Shown here in pieces: positions 17,064 to 25,189 of a stretch of 50,245 nucleotides of DNA. Both the position numbers and the translations under genes were made by a program. This stretch comes from Acidobacteriota bacterium (GTDB lineage: Bacteria; Acidobacteriota; Terriglobia; Acidiferrales; UBA7541). The DNA is taken from contig JABDFR010000015.1 of assembly GCA_013286465.1 (NCBI GenBank), forward strand, positions 1 to 50,245, in the 5' to 3' direction. The number at the start of each line of letters is the position of its first letter. Within the stretch, counting starts at the first letter, position 1. The notes under the pieces were generated by a model. It saw only the letters and a list, made by a program, of their open reading frames with translations, was not told the DNA's origin and ran no database searches.

Positions 17064-17089
17064 GGGAGGGCTAAAGAAACCTCCCCTAC
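17064..17089 (+). repeat. hairpin repeat with CCCCTAC tail, copy 1
   Basis: A GGGAGG/CCTCCC stem (17064-17069 with 17080-17085) around a ten-base loop, ending in CCCCTAC. It is followed nine bases later by the TTGACT of the M28 peptidase promoter. Copies with different but complementary stems are at 19548-19570 and 19623-19649. Confidence 0.55.
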
Positions 17090-17098
17090 TGGGTGCGT

Positions 17099-17127
17099 TT
17101 GACTCGCGATTGCCCGCGACGTAGCAT
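17099..17127 (+). promoter_or_regulatory. promoter of M28 peptidase gene
   Basis: TTGACT (17099-17104) and TAGCAT (17122-17127) are separated by 17 bases. The expected start near 17134 excludes the upstream in-frame GTG at 17093 as translation start. It leaves a short leader containing GGAGG. Confidence 0.6.
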
Positions 17128-17149
17128 CGCGGTTTTGATGGAGGTTGGG

Positions 17150-19501
17150 ATGGCGCATTTGCCACAACGAACTAGCCGGGGGCTTTTGATTTCGCTGGGG
17201 CTGCTTGCTTTGGTTTTTGTGCTTACTATTACGCAGTATCGTGTGCCGGCGGCGAAATCTGTGGATGCGCCGGTGGGGGAATTTTCGGCGGGCCGGGCGC
17301 GGGAAGTTTTGCAGCAGCTGGTGGGTGATGGAGTGCCGCATCCGGTGGGGAGCGCTGCGGACGGAATTGTGCGCGAGAAGATTGTGCGGATTTTGAGCGA
17401 GCTTGGCTATCAGCCGCAGATTCAATCTGGATTTGCTTGCGATGAGTGGGGAGTTTGCGGGGAGGTGAAGAATGTTGTGGCGCGGCTGGATGGATCGGGC
17501 GTACCGGGCGCGGTATTAGTTTCAGCGCACTATGACTCGGTGCCGGCTGGGCCTGGGGCTTCGGATGACGGGGCGGGGACTGTGGCTGTGCTTGAGATTG
17601 CGCGGGCGCTGAAAAATCATGCGGCGCTGCGGCATCCTGTGATTATTTTGCTGAACGAAGGCGAAGAAGCTGGGTTGTTGGGGGCGAAGGCGTTTGTGGA
17701 GGCGCATCCGTGGGCGCGCGAAGTGAAGGCGGCGGTGAATCTGGATAATCGCGGCAGCTCCGGCAGCAGCGAGATGTTTGAAACCGGAGACGCGAATAAT
17801 TGGGCGGTCCGTGTTTACGATGGGGCGATTTCGCGGCCGATGACGAATTCGATTTCCTACATGGTCTACAAGCTGCTGCCGAACGATACGGATTTCACGC
17901 TATACAAGGCCGCGGGATATCAAGGACTAAATTTCGCGTTCATCGGCAGCGTGCAGAACTATCACACGCCGAACGATAATTTTGCGAATGCTGATCCTGG
18001 GAGCATTCAAAGCGAGGGTGAGAACGGGTTGGCTTCGGTGCTGGCGCTTGGTGATGAAGTGCTGACGAGTCCGCCGACGGGCGAGGCGGTTTATTTCGAT
18101 GTTTTTGGGCGCGCGATTGTTTGCTGGAAAGCTGGACGCTCGTTTCTTTTTGCTGTGGGACTTGGAGTGGTATTGCTGATCGAGATTTTCATTGTGATTC
18201 GAAAATTTGGGGTGGGTTTCTGGGCGATGGCGCTGGCGAAGGTGGGTTGGCTCTTCGCGATTCTGATTTCGGGTGGATTGGGTTACGCGCTTTTCAAATT
18301 GCTGCGGGTGGCGCATCGCTTTCCGCCGGAATCGGCGAATTATTCGTGGGTCGCGCATCCTTTGCCGGCGCAAATCGCATTTTTTGCTTTGGGATTTGTG
18401 GGCGTTGGTATCGTGGGGCTGCTGGCGGCGACGCGTGCGGGATTTTGGGGATTCTGGATTGCTAATTGTGCGTTTTTTGGGGCGCTGGGAATTCTTGCGG
18501 CGAAGTTTGCGACTGGGGCCAGTTACGTGTTTGTTATTCCGGCGCTAGGCGCGGCTGTTGCGGTGATTCCGGCGTTGCTGGCGAAGGAGGATTCGTCGGG
18601 GAATTGGGAATTTGCGGCAATTTTGCCGGGCGTGCTTACGTTCATCGTGTTTGTGCCGCAGCTTTGGCAGCTTTACGAGGCGCTGGGGACCATTTTCTTG
18701 CCGGCGGTCTGCGCGCTGTTTGCGCTGGCGCTTGCTTGGATACTTCCGTTGCTGGCGCTCGATACCGCGCGGGAGCGGCGCGCGTTTACGGAGGATTCCA
18801 TCGGCGTGGCGCTGGTGGCGGCGATCGTGGCGCTTTTCTTGGCGCCTTATTCGGCGGCGTCGCCGCAGCGTGTGGATTTGCAGTATTGGCTGGATGCGGA
18901 CGCTCATGCGGCGAAGTGGGTTGCTACGCCGGATTCGGGGAAGTTGCCGGCTTCGCTTGCTTCGGCGGGTGGATTCGGCGAGCGGCGTGCGGCTGTGTTT
19001 CCTTGGAGTCCGGAGCGGCGATTTTCTGCGGAGGCGCCGGATTTGAAATTGGCTGCGCCGGAATTGACGATTCTTGGGGCGGAGACGATCGGCGGAAAAG
19101 TTCGCTATGACGTGAAGCTGGCTTCACCGCGCGGGGCGCCGGAGATGTCCGTGGTGTTTCCGGTTTCGGCGGGGATTACGGCGATCGAAGTGGCTGGGCA
19201 TGCGTTGGAGGAACCTAGCGGGCGCGTGCTTGAATATCTGCAGAGCGCGGTGCCTGGATGGAGATTTTGCGAGATCCCTACGGTGGACTCGACTGGCGTC
19301 GAGATGAAATTTACGGCTGCGAGTGTGGCGCCGGTGGAAGTCTATGTTGGCGACAAGTCGTATACTTTGCCGCCGGAGGGGTTGGCGATTGCGCGGGCGC
19401 GGCCTGGCGATGCGATTTCATCGCAGGATGGGGACGTGACGTTGGTGACGCGGCGGGTGAAGATTGAAGCGTCGGTCGGCGTTGGCGGTGCGGTGCGTTG
19501 A
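17150..19501 (+). CDS. M28-family membrane metallopeptidase
   Basis: A 783-residue protein. An N-terminal membrane anchor (about 9-27) is followed by an M28 aminopeptidase domain at about 45-310. The zinc-site motifs are present: H-Y-D-S-V-P-A-G-P-G-A-S-D-D-G (His127 and an Asp near 139), the catalytic N-E-G-E-E-A-G-L-L-G (near 167-176), an N-L-D-N-R-G segment, and a late Y-H-T-P-N-D-N His. About eight or nine hydrophobic helices follow (325-575), then a C-terminal soluble beta-rich domain. This order resembles eukaryotic ERMP1/FXNA-type M28 proteins. The active domain should face the periplasm. I chose the ATG at 17150 because GGAGG lies five bases before it and it starts downstream of the promoter. 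The substrate is unknown. Confidence 0.87.
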   Translation: MAHLPQRTSRGLLISLGLLALVFVLTITQYRVPAAKSVDAPVGEFSAGRAREVLQQLVGDGVPHPVGSAADGIVREKIVRILSELGYQPQIQSGFACDEWGVCGEVKNVVARLDGSGVPGAVLVSAHYDSVPAGPGASDDGAGTVAVLEIARALKNHAALRHPVIILLNEGEEAGLLGAKAFVEAHPWAREVKAAVNLDNRGSSGSSEMFETGDANNWAVRVYDGAISRPMTNSISYMVYKLLPNDTDFTLYKAAGYQGLNFAFIGSVQNYHTPNDNFANADPGSIQSEGENGLASVLALGDEVLTSPPTGEAVYFDVFGRAIVCWKAGRSFLFAVGLGVVLLIEIFIVIRKFGVGFWAMALAKVGWLFAILISGGLGYALFKLLRVAHRFPPESANYSWVAHPLPAQIAFFALGFVGVGIVGLLAATRAGFWGFWIANCAFFGALGILAAKFATGASYVFVIPALGAAVAVIPALLAKEDSSGNWEFAAILPGVLTFIVFVPQLWQLYEALGTIFLPAVCALFALALAWILPLLALDTARERRAFTEDSIGVALVAAIVALFLAPYSAASPQRVDLQYWLDADAHAAKWVATPDSGKLPASLASAGGFGERRAAVFPWSPERRFSAEAPDLKLAAPELTILGAETIGGKVRYDVKLASPRGAPEMSVVFPVSAGITAIEVAGHALEEPSGRVLEYLQSAVPGWRFCEIPTVDSTGVEMKFTAASVAPVEVYVGDKSYTLPPEGLAIARARPGDAISSQDGDVTLVTRRVKIEASVGVGGAVR

Positions 19502-19547
19502 TCACGTTGCGCGGTGCTTGCGGCGTGCATTTTATTGCGGGTTACGC

Positions 19548-19570
19548 GGGCGGAGCGAGCCCCGCCCCTA
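19548..19570 (+). repeat. hairpin repeat with CCCCTA tail, copy 2
   Basis: A GGGCGG/CCGCCC stem (19548-19553 with 19562-19567) ends in CCCCTA. It lies just downstream of the M28 peptidase gene, with no promoter after it. Confidence 0.5.
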
Positions 19571-19622
19571 TGGCGGAAAAATCAGAGACGGAAAGTCAAA
19601 GGCGAAAACCCAAAGCCAGAGC

Positions 19623-19649
19623 GGGCCGGTAGTAAACCCCGGCCCCTAC
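19623..19649 (+). repeat. hairpin repeat with CCCCTAC tail, copy 3
   Basis: A GGGCCGG/CCGGCCC stem (19623-19629 with 19639-19645) ends in CCCCTAC. The cysS -35 box starts five bases later. Confidence 0.55.
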
Positions 19650-19654
19650 ATTGT

Positions 19655-19682
19655 TTGACTCGCTGTAGCTCACCTGTAAAAT
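19655..19682 (+). promoter_or_regulatory. promoter of cysS
   Basis: TTGACT (19655-19660) and TAAAAT (19677-19682) are separated by 16 bases. Transcription would begin near 19689, almost on the first in-frame ATG at 19692. This favours the ATG at 19728 as the real start. Confidence 0.65.
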
Positions 19683-19727
19683 GAATCGCTTATGTTGGCG
19701 CTGTTTCGCGGCGCCTTTGGGACGGGT

Positions 19728-21167
19728 ATGGGCGAAATTCTGTTGCACAATACGCTTTCTAATCGCAAGGAAGCGCTTCAACCGCTGCATCCGGGTGAAG
19801 TGCGCATGTACACCTGCGGGCCTACCGTCTATGATTTTGCTCATATCGGAAATTTTCGGACATTTGTGTTTCAGGATATTTTGCGGCGGTTCTTGATTTC
19901 GCGCGGCTACCGGTTGAATCATGTGATGAATTTGACCGACGTGGATGACCGCATCATTCAGAATGCGGCGGCGGCGGGCGTTAGCATTCGCGAATACACA
20001 GAGAAGTACGTGAATGCGTTTCTGGAAGACATGGCTGCCTTGAATATCGAGAAGCCGGAAAAAATTGTGCGGGCTACCGACCACATTCCCGACATGGTGG
20101 ATTTGATTCAGAAATTGCAGGGTAAGACTTACACCTACGACAGCGAAGGCTCGATTTACTATCGCATCTCGAAATTTCCGGAATACGGCAAGCTTTCGAA
20201 AATCGATATGAGCGGCATTCAGGCCGGGGCGCGGGTGGATGTGGACCAGTATGAGAAGGCCGACGCGCGCGATTTCGCGCTTTGGAAATCGCCTAAGCCT
20301 GGCGAGCATTTCTGGGAAACGCCGATCGGCAAGGGGCGGCCTGGCTGGCATATCGAATGTTCGGCCATGGCTATGAAATATCTGGGCGAGACGCTGGATA
20401 TTCACACTGGCGGAGTGGATCTCGCGTTTCCGCATCATGAGAATGAAATTGCGCAGAGCGAGGCGGCTACCGGGAAGCCGTTCGTGAAAATTTGGCTGCA
20501 TGCCGAGCATTTGATGGTAGAAGGCGAGAAGATGTCGAAATCGCTCGGCAATTTTTATACGCTGCGCGATCTTTTCAAGAAGGGCTACAAGCCTTCGACG
20601 ATTCGGTTTTTGCTGCTTTCCGTGCCCTACCGGCGGCAACTGAATTTCACTGTGGATGGATTGCGGCAGGCTTCGAGTTCGGTCGAGCGGCTTCGGAATT
20701 TTGTTTCGCGGCTGGCGAGTGAGAAATTTCCTGTCGGCGAGACTCCGGCAATGGCCGGGTTAGTTCGCGGAGCTGAAGAGGCGTTTGAAAAAGGGCTTGA
20801 GGATGATTTGAATACGGCGCAGGCGCTGGCGGCGGTGTTTGATCTGGTGCGCGATGTGAATACGGCGATCGATCGCGGGGATTTCCGGCAGGAGGATGCG
20901 CCGGGGGCGCTTGCGGCTTTGCAACGATTCGATCGCGTGCTCGCGGTGCTGACCGATGACGACGACGCGAAATTGCGGGCTCTCGGATTTGGCTCAAAAG
21001 AGGCCGGGATGAGCGATGCGGACATCGAAGCGCTAGTGACGGCGCGTCAGGATGCGCGCCGTAAGCGCGATTTCAAACGGGCGGATGAGATCCGCCAACA
21101 GCTTGCAGACAATGGTATAATCCTTGAAGATACCCGCGACGGCGGGATTCGTTGGAAACGCAAGTGA
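19728..21167 (+). CDS. cysS: cysteinyl-tRNA synthetase
   Basis: A 479-residue class I aminoacyl-tRNA synthetase that charges tRNA-Cys. The opening M-Y-T-C-G-P-T-V-Y-D supplies the zinc cysteine, followed by the HIGH-type motif A-H-I-G-N. The middle has W-H-I-E-C-S-A-M and H-T-G-G-V-D-L-A-F-P-H-H-E-N-E, and E-K-M-S-K-S-L-G-N is the KMSKS loop. A helical anticodon-binding region forms the C-terminus. Length matches the bacterial family. The frame extends to an ATG at 19692. I prefer 19728 because the promoter leaves no leader for the first ATG, and GGGACGGGT precedes the second. The only tRNA gene in the window is tRNA-Cys, 11.5 kb away. Confidence 0.96.
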   Translation: MGEILLHNTLSNRKEALQPLHPGEVRMYTCGPTVYDFAHIGNFRTFVFQDILRRFLISRGYRLNHVMNLTDVDDRIIQNAAAAGVSIREYTEKYVNAFLEDMAALNIEKPEKIVRATDHIPDMVDLIQKLQGKTYTYDSEGSIYYRISKFPEYGKLSKIDMSGIQAGARVDVDQYEKADARDFALWKSPKPGEHFWETPIGKGRPGWHIECSAMAMKYLGETLDIHTGGVDLAFPHHENEIAQSEAATGKPFVKIWLHAEHLMVEGEKMSKSLGNFYTLRDLFKKGYKPSTIRFLLLSVPYRRQLNFTVDGLRQASSSVERLRNFVSRLASEKFPVGETPAMAGLVRGAEEAFEKGLEDDLNTAQALAAVFDLVRDVNTAIDRGDFRQEDAPGALAALQRFDRVLAVLTDDDDAKLRALGFGSKEAGMSDADIEALVTARQDARRKRDFKRADEIRQQLADNGIILEDTRDGGIRWKRK

Positions 21168-21331
21168 ACTCCTACATACACAAACCGCAACCGTTGCACA
21201 GTTTGCCCTCGAGCGAACGCCCCGGTCTATTTAGCGTCGATTAGTTCCTCTCAAACCTGAATCAGCAACCACCCATCTGCGTGGGCGGTGGCCCGTTTGC
21301 GCGTTTGGAAAAATCCATTTGGGAGGAAATC

Positions 21332-22687
21332 ATGGCGGAAACACACGTTTTGGAAAAGAATTTGCCGCATTTGGTGACGGCGCTGCCGGGACCGAATGCG
21401 AAGAAGTTGGTTGAGGCGGACGATAAAGTAATTTCGCCGTCGTATACGCGCGATTATCCGCTGGTGGCTAAACGCGGGCGCGGCGCGATGATCGAGGATG
21501 TTGACGGGAATACGTTTCTCGATTTTGCGGCGGGGATCGCCGTGGTCGCCACCGGGCATTGCCATCCTGAAGTTGTCGCGGCGATTCAGAAGCAGGCTGC
21601 TGAGTTGATTCACATGTCGGGGACGGATTTTTATTATCCGTCGCTGGTGGAATTGGCGCAGCGGCTTGCGGCGATTGCGCCAGGAAAATCACCGAAGCGC
21701 GTTTATTTCGGGAATTCGGGCGCGGAGGCGATTGAAGCGGCCATCAAGCTGGCGAAATATCACACCAAGCGCGACAAGTTGATTGCGTTTCACGGCGCGT
21801 TTCACGGGCGCACGATGGGCGCACTTTCGTTGACCGCGAGCCGCGCTGTGCAACGCAAGGGATTTGGCACTTTGCTTTCGGGCGTTTTTCATACTCCGTA
21901 TCCGGACACTTACCGCGGGACTTATGGCGTGCGGCCGGATCATGCTTCGGCGGATTGCTTGAGTTATTTACAGAATGAATTGTTCCGCCGGCGCGTTGAT
22001 CCTGAGGAAGTGGCGGGAATTTTTATTGAGCCGATTCAGGGTGAGGGCGGTTACTTGCCGGCGCCGCCGGAATTTTTGCAGGGTTTGCGGAAAATCTGCA
22101 CCGAACACGGAATCATGATGGTAGCGGACGAAGTGCAATCGGGAATGGGCCGCACGGGTAAATGGTGGGCGATTGACTATGCGGGAGTCGAGCCGGACAT
22201 CATTTGTACCGCAAAGGGAATTGCTTCAGGGATGCCGCTTAGCGCGATGATTGCGCGGGCGGACGTGATGGACTGGACGCGAGGAGCCCACGCTTCGACT
22301 TTCGGTGGGAATCCGGTGTGTATCGCGGCTTCGCTCGCCACGCTCGATTTGCTCGAGTCGAAATATATTGCCAACGCTAAGCGCATGGGCGAGTACATCA
22401 TGAAGCGTACGGCGGACTGGAGCCAACGGCATAAGATTGTTGGCGAGGTTCGCGGGCGAGGACTGATGATCGGCATTGAATTCGTGCGCGATCAGAAGAC
22501 GAAGGAAAAAGCGCCGGATTTGCGGAATCGCATCGTGGAGGAGGCGTTTCTTAAGGGGCTTTTGGTTTTGGGATCCGGCGATACTACGCTGCGGCTTTGC
22601 CCGCCTTTGTTGATTGATGAAGCTCAGGCGGATTTCGCGTTGAAGACGTTGGAGGGGATTATCAGCGAGATCGAACGCGTTTTGTAA
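21332..22687 (+). CDS. class III PLP-dependent aminotransferase (acetylornithine/4-aminobutyrate type)
   Basis: A 451-residue cytosolic enzyme of the ornithine/GABA aminotransferase group. The markers are clear: N-S-G-A-E-A-I-E-A-A-I-K-L-A (cofactor phosphate region), F-H-G-A-F-H-G-R-T-M-G, E-P-I-Q-G-E-G-G-Y, V-A-D-E-V-Q-S-G-M-G-R-T-G and the Schiff-base lysine near residue 295 (T-A-K-G-I-A-S-G-M-P). Sequence resembles archaeal and acidobacterial proteins called both acetylornithine and 4-aminobutyrate aminotransferase, so the exact omega-amine substrate is open. The ATG at 21332 has GGGAGGAAATC before it; the frame extends 17 codons upstream without such a site. A strong terminator follows, so the gene is a single unit or the end of a cysS transcript 164 bases upstream. 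Confidence 0.9.
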   Translation: MAETHVLEKNLPHLVTALPGPNAKKLVEADDKVISPSYTRDYPLVAKRGRGAMIEDVDGNTFLDFAAGIAVVATGHCHPEVVAAIQKQAAELIHMSGTDFYYPSLVELAQRLAAIAPGKSPKRVYFGNSGAEAIEAAIKLAKYHTKRDKLIAFHGAFHGRTMGALSLTASRAVQRKGFGTLLSGVFHTPYPDTYRGTYGVRPDHASADCLSYLQNELFRRRVDPEEVAGIFIEPIQGEGGYLPAPPEFLQGLRKICTEHGIMMVADEVQSGMGRTGKWWAIDYAGVEPDIICTAKGIASGMPLSAMIARADVMDWTRGAHASTFGGNPVCIAASLATLDLLESKYIANAKRMGEYIMKRTADWSQRHKIVGEVRGRGLMIGIEFVRDQKTKEKAPDLRNRIVEEAFLKGLLVLGSGDTTLRLCPPLLIDEAQADFALKTLEGIISEIERVL

Positions 22688-22712
22688 CGCTGGCGATTCC
22701 TGGGTGTTTCGA

Positions 22713-22742
22713 GGGGACAGGCAATCTTGCCTGTCCCTTTTT
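22713..22742 (+). terminator. rho-independent terminator
   Basis: A ten-pair perfect stem, GGGACAGGCA with TGCCTGTCCC, around ATCT is followed by five T residues. It starts 26 bases after the aminotransferase stop. Confidence 0.9.
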
Positions 22743-22959
22743 CATTTGGTGGACGTCTCCGTAGTTGCCGCTCGCTGTGGTCGCGTCGCAACCTGCTAGA
22801 ATACCGCCGCACGTTGGAGTAGCAGGCTGTCTGACGGCATTTTGCGCTAGGCCCGCGGCGGGCGCAGCAAGCCAGCGCCCTACGCAGGCCAAGAGAAATT
22901 CAAACGCACCGGCGAAGGCAACGGTTGAGCGGAATTGTTTTGTGAAATTGGAGGGGTGA
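22743..22959. other. intergenic region before methyltransferase gene
   Basis: No gene is seen. The part around 22843-22882 is GC-rich and repeat-like (GCCCGCGGCGGGC palindrome, then a CCAGCGCCCTAC tail that recalls the other dispersed repeats). Confidence 0.4.
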
Positions 22960-23496
22960 TTGGCGCAGGTTCTGGATGTTGGTTGCGGGCCTTCGAAATA
23001 TCCGGGCGCGATTGGCGTGGATATGAATGCGCGGACTGCGGCTGACGTGATTTGCCATCTGGATCGCGGGCGGTTGCCGTTCGAAGATAATTCGTTTGAT
23101 GAAATTCGCGCGGTGCATTTGATCGAACATGTGGAGGACGTGATTGCCACGATGGAGGAGTTGCATCGCGTGGCGCGGGCGGGCGGAACGATTTTTATTG
23201 TCACGCCGCATTACACGGACCTTGCTTCTTATACGGACCCTACGCATCGGCGGCATCTGAGCACGGAATCTTTTCATTATTTCTATGCTGGGGGGTTACA
23301 CGGCGAGGAGATGTGGTACACGCGGGCGCGCCTTCGGGAATTGCGCATGCACATCAAGCTTTTGCGCTTGTGGCGGCTGCTGGGTTTTGAGTTTCTGGTA
23401 AATCACGCGCGCTGGTTCCGGCGGTTTTGGGAGTATTACCTGAGTTTTGTGATTCGCGGGAAAGTGATGGAATTTACTTTTGAGGTGGTGAAGTAG
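22960..23496 (+). CDS. class I SAM-dependent methyltransferase
   Basis: A 178-residue methyltransferase of the Methyltransf_11 type. Motif I V-L-D-V-G-C-G-P-S-K-Y-P-G-A starts at residue 4, unusually near the N-terminus. G-V-D-M-N follows as the acidic ribose-binding loop, then L-P-F-E-D-N-S-F-D-E-I-R-A-V-H-L-I-E-H-V-E-D as motif II/post II. The start is TTG with GGAGG five bases upstream. It is followed three bases after its stop by the YraN-type gene, so the two are translationally close. The substrate is not evident; the H-x-x-H/Y-T-D region is shared with methyltransferases of cell-surface glycan clusters, a weak hint only. Confidence 0.85.
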   Translation: MAQVLDVGCGPSKYPGAIGVDMNARTAADVICHLDRGRLPFEDNSFDEIRAVHLIEHVEDVIATMEELHRVARAGGTIFIVTPHYTDLASYTDPTHRRHLSTESFHYFYAGGLHGEEMWYTRARLRELRMHIKLLRLWRLLGFEFLVNHARWFRRFWEYYLSFVIRGKVMEFTFEVVK

Positions 23497-23498
23497 AG

Positions 23499-23978
23499 AT
23501 GGCGATCGTCTCGCGGGTGATGTTTGGGCTGGTTAATTTCGCGGCGCGCAAGGGAATCAGCGACGCGGGATCTGCGGCCGCTCCCGGCGCTAGCATCAAA
23601 ATGCGGGCGCATCGTACCGGTGTGCGCGGTGAGACTTTTGCGTATTGGTATTTGCGGCGGCATGGCTATGTTTTCGTGGCGCGCAATTACAAAGTGCCGG
23701 GAATGAAAGGCGAGATCGATCTGATCGGCTACGATGGCGAGATTTTGGCGTTCGTCGAGGTGAAGACGCGTTCCTGCGACAGCGCGGATGCGGGACTGCC
23801 GGAAGATGCCGTCAACAAAACGAAGCGGCATGTGATTTCGAGAATGGCGCGGGCTTTTTTGCGGAACACGCGAACGCATCGCGAGATCTATCGCTTCGAT
23901 ATATTGGCCATCGAATCGCGTCGGGGCTCGCGGCCCGTGGTGCGTTTGCACAAAGATGCGTTTGCCGAGCAGCATTGA
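23499..23978 (+). CDS. YraN-family (UPF0102) restriction-endonuclease-fold protein
   Basis: A 159-residue protein with the UPF0102 core: G-E-T-F-A-Y-W-Y-L-R-R-H-G-Y (about 44-57), then G-E-I-D-L-I-G (71-77) and F-V-E-V-K-T-R (85-91). These supply the E...D...E-x-K catalytic pattern of the restriction-endonuclease-like fold. Members are thought to act in DNA processing, but cellular function is poorly established. The N-terminal 40 residues are an extra, poorly conserved extension, so a later start such as the ATG at residue 35 (M-R-A-H-R-T) is possible. It overlaps closely in position with the methyltransferase gene before it and probably shares its transcript. Confidence 0.9.
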   Translation: MAIVSRVMFGLVNFAARKGISDAGSAAAPGASIKMRAHRTGVRGETFAYWYLRRHGYVFVARNYKVPGMKGEIDLIGYDGEILAFVEVKTRSCDSADAGLPEDAVNKTKRHVISRMARAFLRNTRTHREIYRFDILAIESRRGSRPVVRLHKDAFAEQH

Positions 23979-24139
23979 GAAGTGAAAGGGGAGAATCTAC
24001 AGGGCACATTTCGCTTGCCCAGAGCAGAAAAGCTTGCCCCGCGTAGTAATATTAGCGTTTCGTCCGCATCCGGTTTCAGAGTCCGTGCGCGTCCAGCCGC
24101 GCGATGCGACGAGCCGTTTAGCCCGAGAGGGAGGACGTA

Positions 24140-25153
24140 TTGCCTGAGCTGCGCAAAGATCCGATTACCGGCCGCTGGGTAATCATCTCCACTGAACGCG
24201 GAAAGCGTCCGAGCGATTTCGTGCGCGAGAGCGTGGAGATCAAAAACAAGGGAGTCTGCCCGTTTTGTCCCGGCAACGAAGGGAAGACGCCGCCAGAGAT
24301 TCTAGCTTACGGGCGCAATGGCTCGGGGCGCGACACGCCTGGCTGGACCGTGCGCGTGGTGCCGAATAAATTTCCTGCGCTGGGGATCGAAGGCGGATTG
24401 GATCGCGAAGGCGAAGGACTTTTCGATCGCATGAATGGCGTGGGGGCGCATGAAGTGATCGTCGAAACGCCGGATCATAATTTGACGATGGCCACCATGC
24501 CGGATAAGGCTGTCGAAGAAACTCTATGGGCGTACCGCGATCGCATGGTGGATTTGAAGAATGACCGGCGCTTCCGTTACGTGCTGCTATTCAAAAATCA
24601 CGGCGAGCCGGCGGGGGCTTCGCTCGAGCACACTCACTCGCAGTTGATCGCGCTGCCAATTGTTCCGAAGCGGGTGCGCGAGGAAGTGGACAATTCTAAG
24701 CGCTATTACGACGAGAAAGAGCGCTGCATTTTTTGCGACATGATCCGCCAGGAAATTGAAACGGAAAAGCGCGTGATCATGGAGAACGATCAATTTATCG
24801 CGCTGGCTCCGTATGCGCCGCGTTTTCCATTCGAGACTTGGATTCTGCCGCGGCAACACAGTTCTGCGTTTGAGAATATGGCCAGCCCGCTTTATGGCGG
24901 ATTAGCGCGACTGCTCCGAGAATTTCTGGGCCGGCTGGACGCGGTGCTGGCGAAGCCCTCTTACAATTACGTCGTGCACACTTCGCCGATCGGCGAGGAA
25001 ATGAACGACCACTATCATTGGCATATTGAAATGATGCCGAAGCTGACCAAGGTGGCCGGCTTCGAATGGGGCACGGGCTTCTACATCAACCCTACGCCAC
25101 CGGAAGAAGCCGCGCGATTTTTGCGGGAAGCCGCAGTGGAGACCAAGAGGTAG
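24140..25153 (+). CDS. galT: galactose-1-phosphate uridylyltransferase
   Basis: A 337-residue enzyme of the Leloir pathway, or a related HIT-superfamily nucleotidyltransferase. The start P-E-L-R-K-D-P-I-T-G-R-W-V-I-I is characteristic. A zinc site is seen in C-P-F-C (Cys40, Cys43). The active site is H-T-H-S-Q (164-168, with His166 as the nucleotidylated residue). Late motifs are W-I-L-P-R-Q-H and Y-H-W-H-I-E-M-M-P. It exchanges UMP between UDP-glucose and galactose-1-phosphate; some bacterial homologues prefer other sugar phosphates. The TTG start follows GGAGG by five bases. galK and galE are absent from the window, so a strict galactose role is not shown. Confidence 0.9.
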   Translation: MPELRKDPITGRWVIISTERGKRPSDFVRESVEIKNKGVCPFCPGNEGKTPPEILAYGRNGSGRDTPGWTVRVVPNKFPALGIEGGLDREGEGLFDRMNGVGAHEVIVETPDHNLTMATMPDKAVEETLWAYRDRMVDLKNDRRFRYVLLFKNHGEPAGASLEHTHSQLIALPIVPKRVREEVDNSKRYYDEKERCIFCDMIRQEIETEKRVIMENDQFIALAPYAPRFPFETWILPRQHSSAFENMASPLYGGLARLLREFLGRLDAVLAKPSYNYVVHTSPIGEEMNDHYHWHIEMMPKLTKVAGFEWGTGFYINPTPPEEAARFLREAAVETKR

Positions 25154-25189
25154 ACGAGTTCGTTGGCCGGGACCTTCGCGCTGAAAATC

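Noticed and set aside
19596-20639. 347-residue minus-strand open frame opposite cysS
   Set aside because: It lies antisense to an unmistakable cysS and has no family signature.
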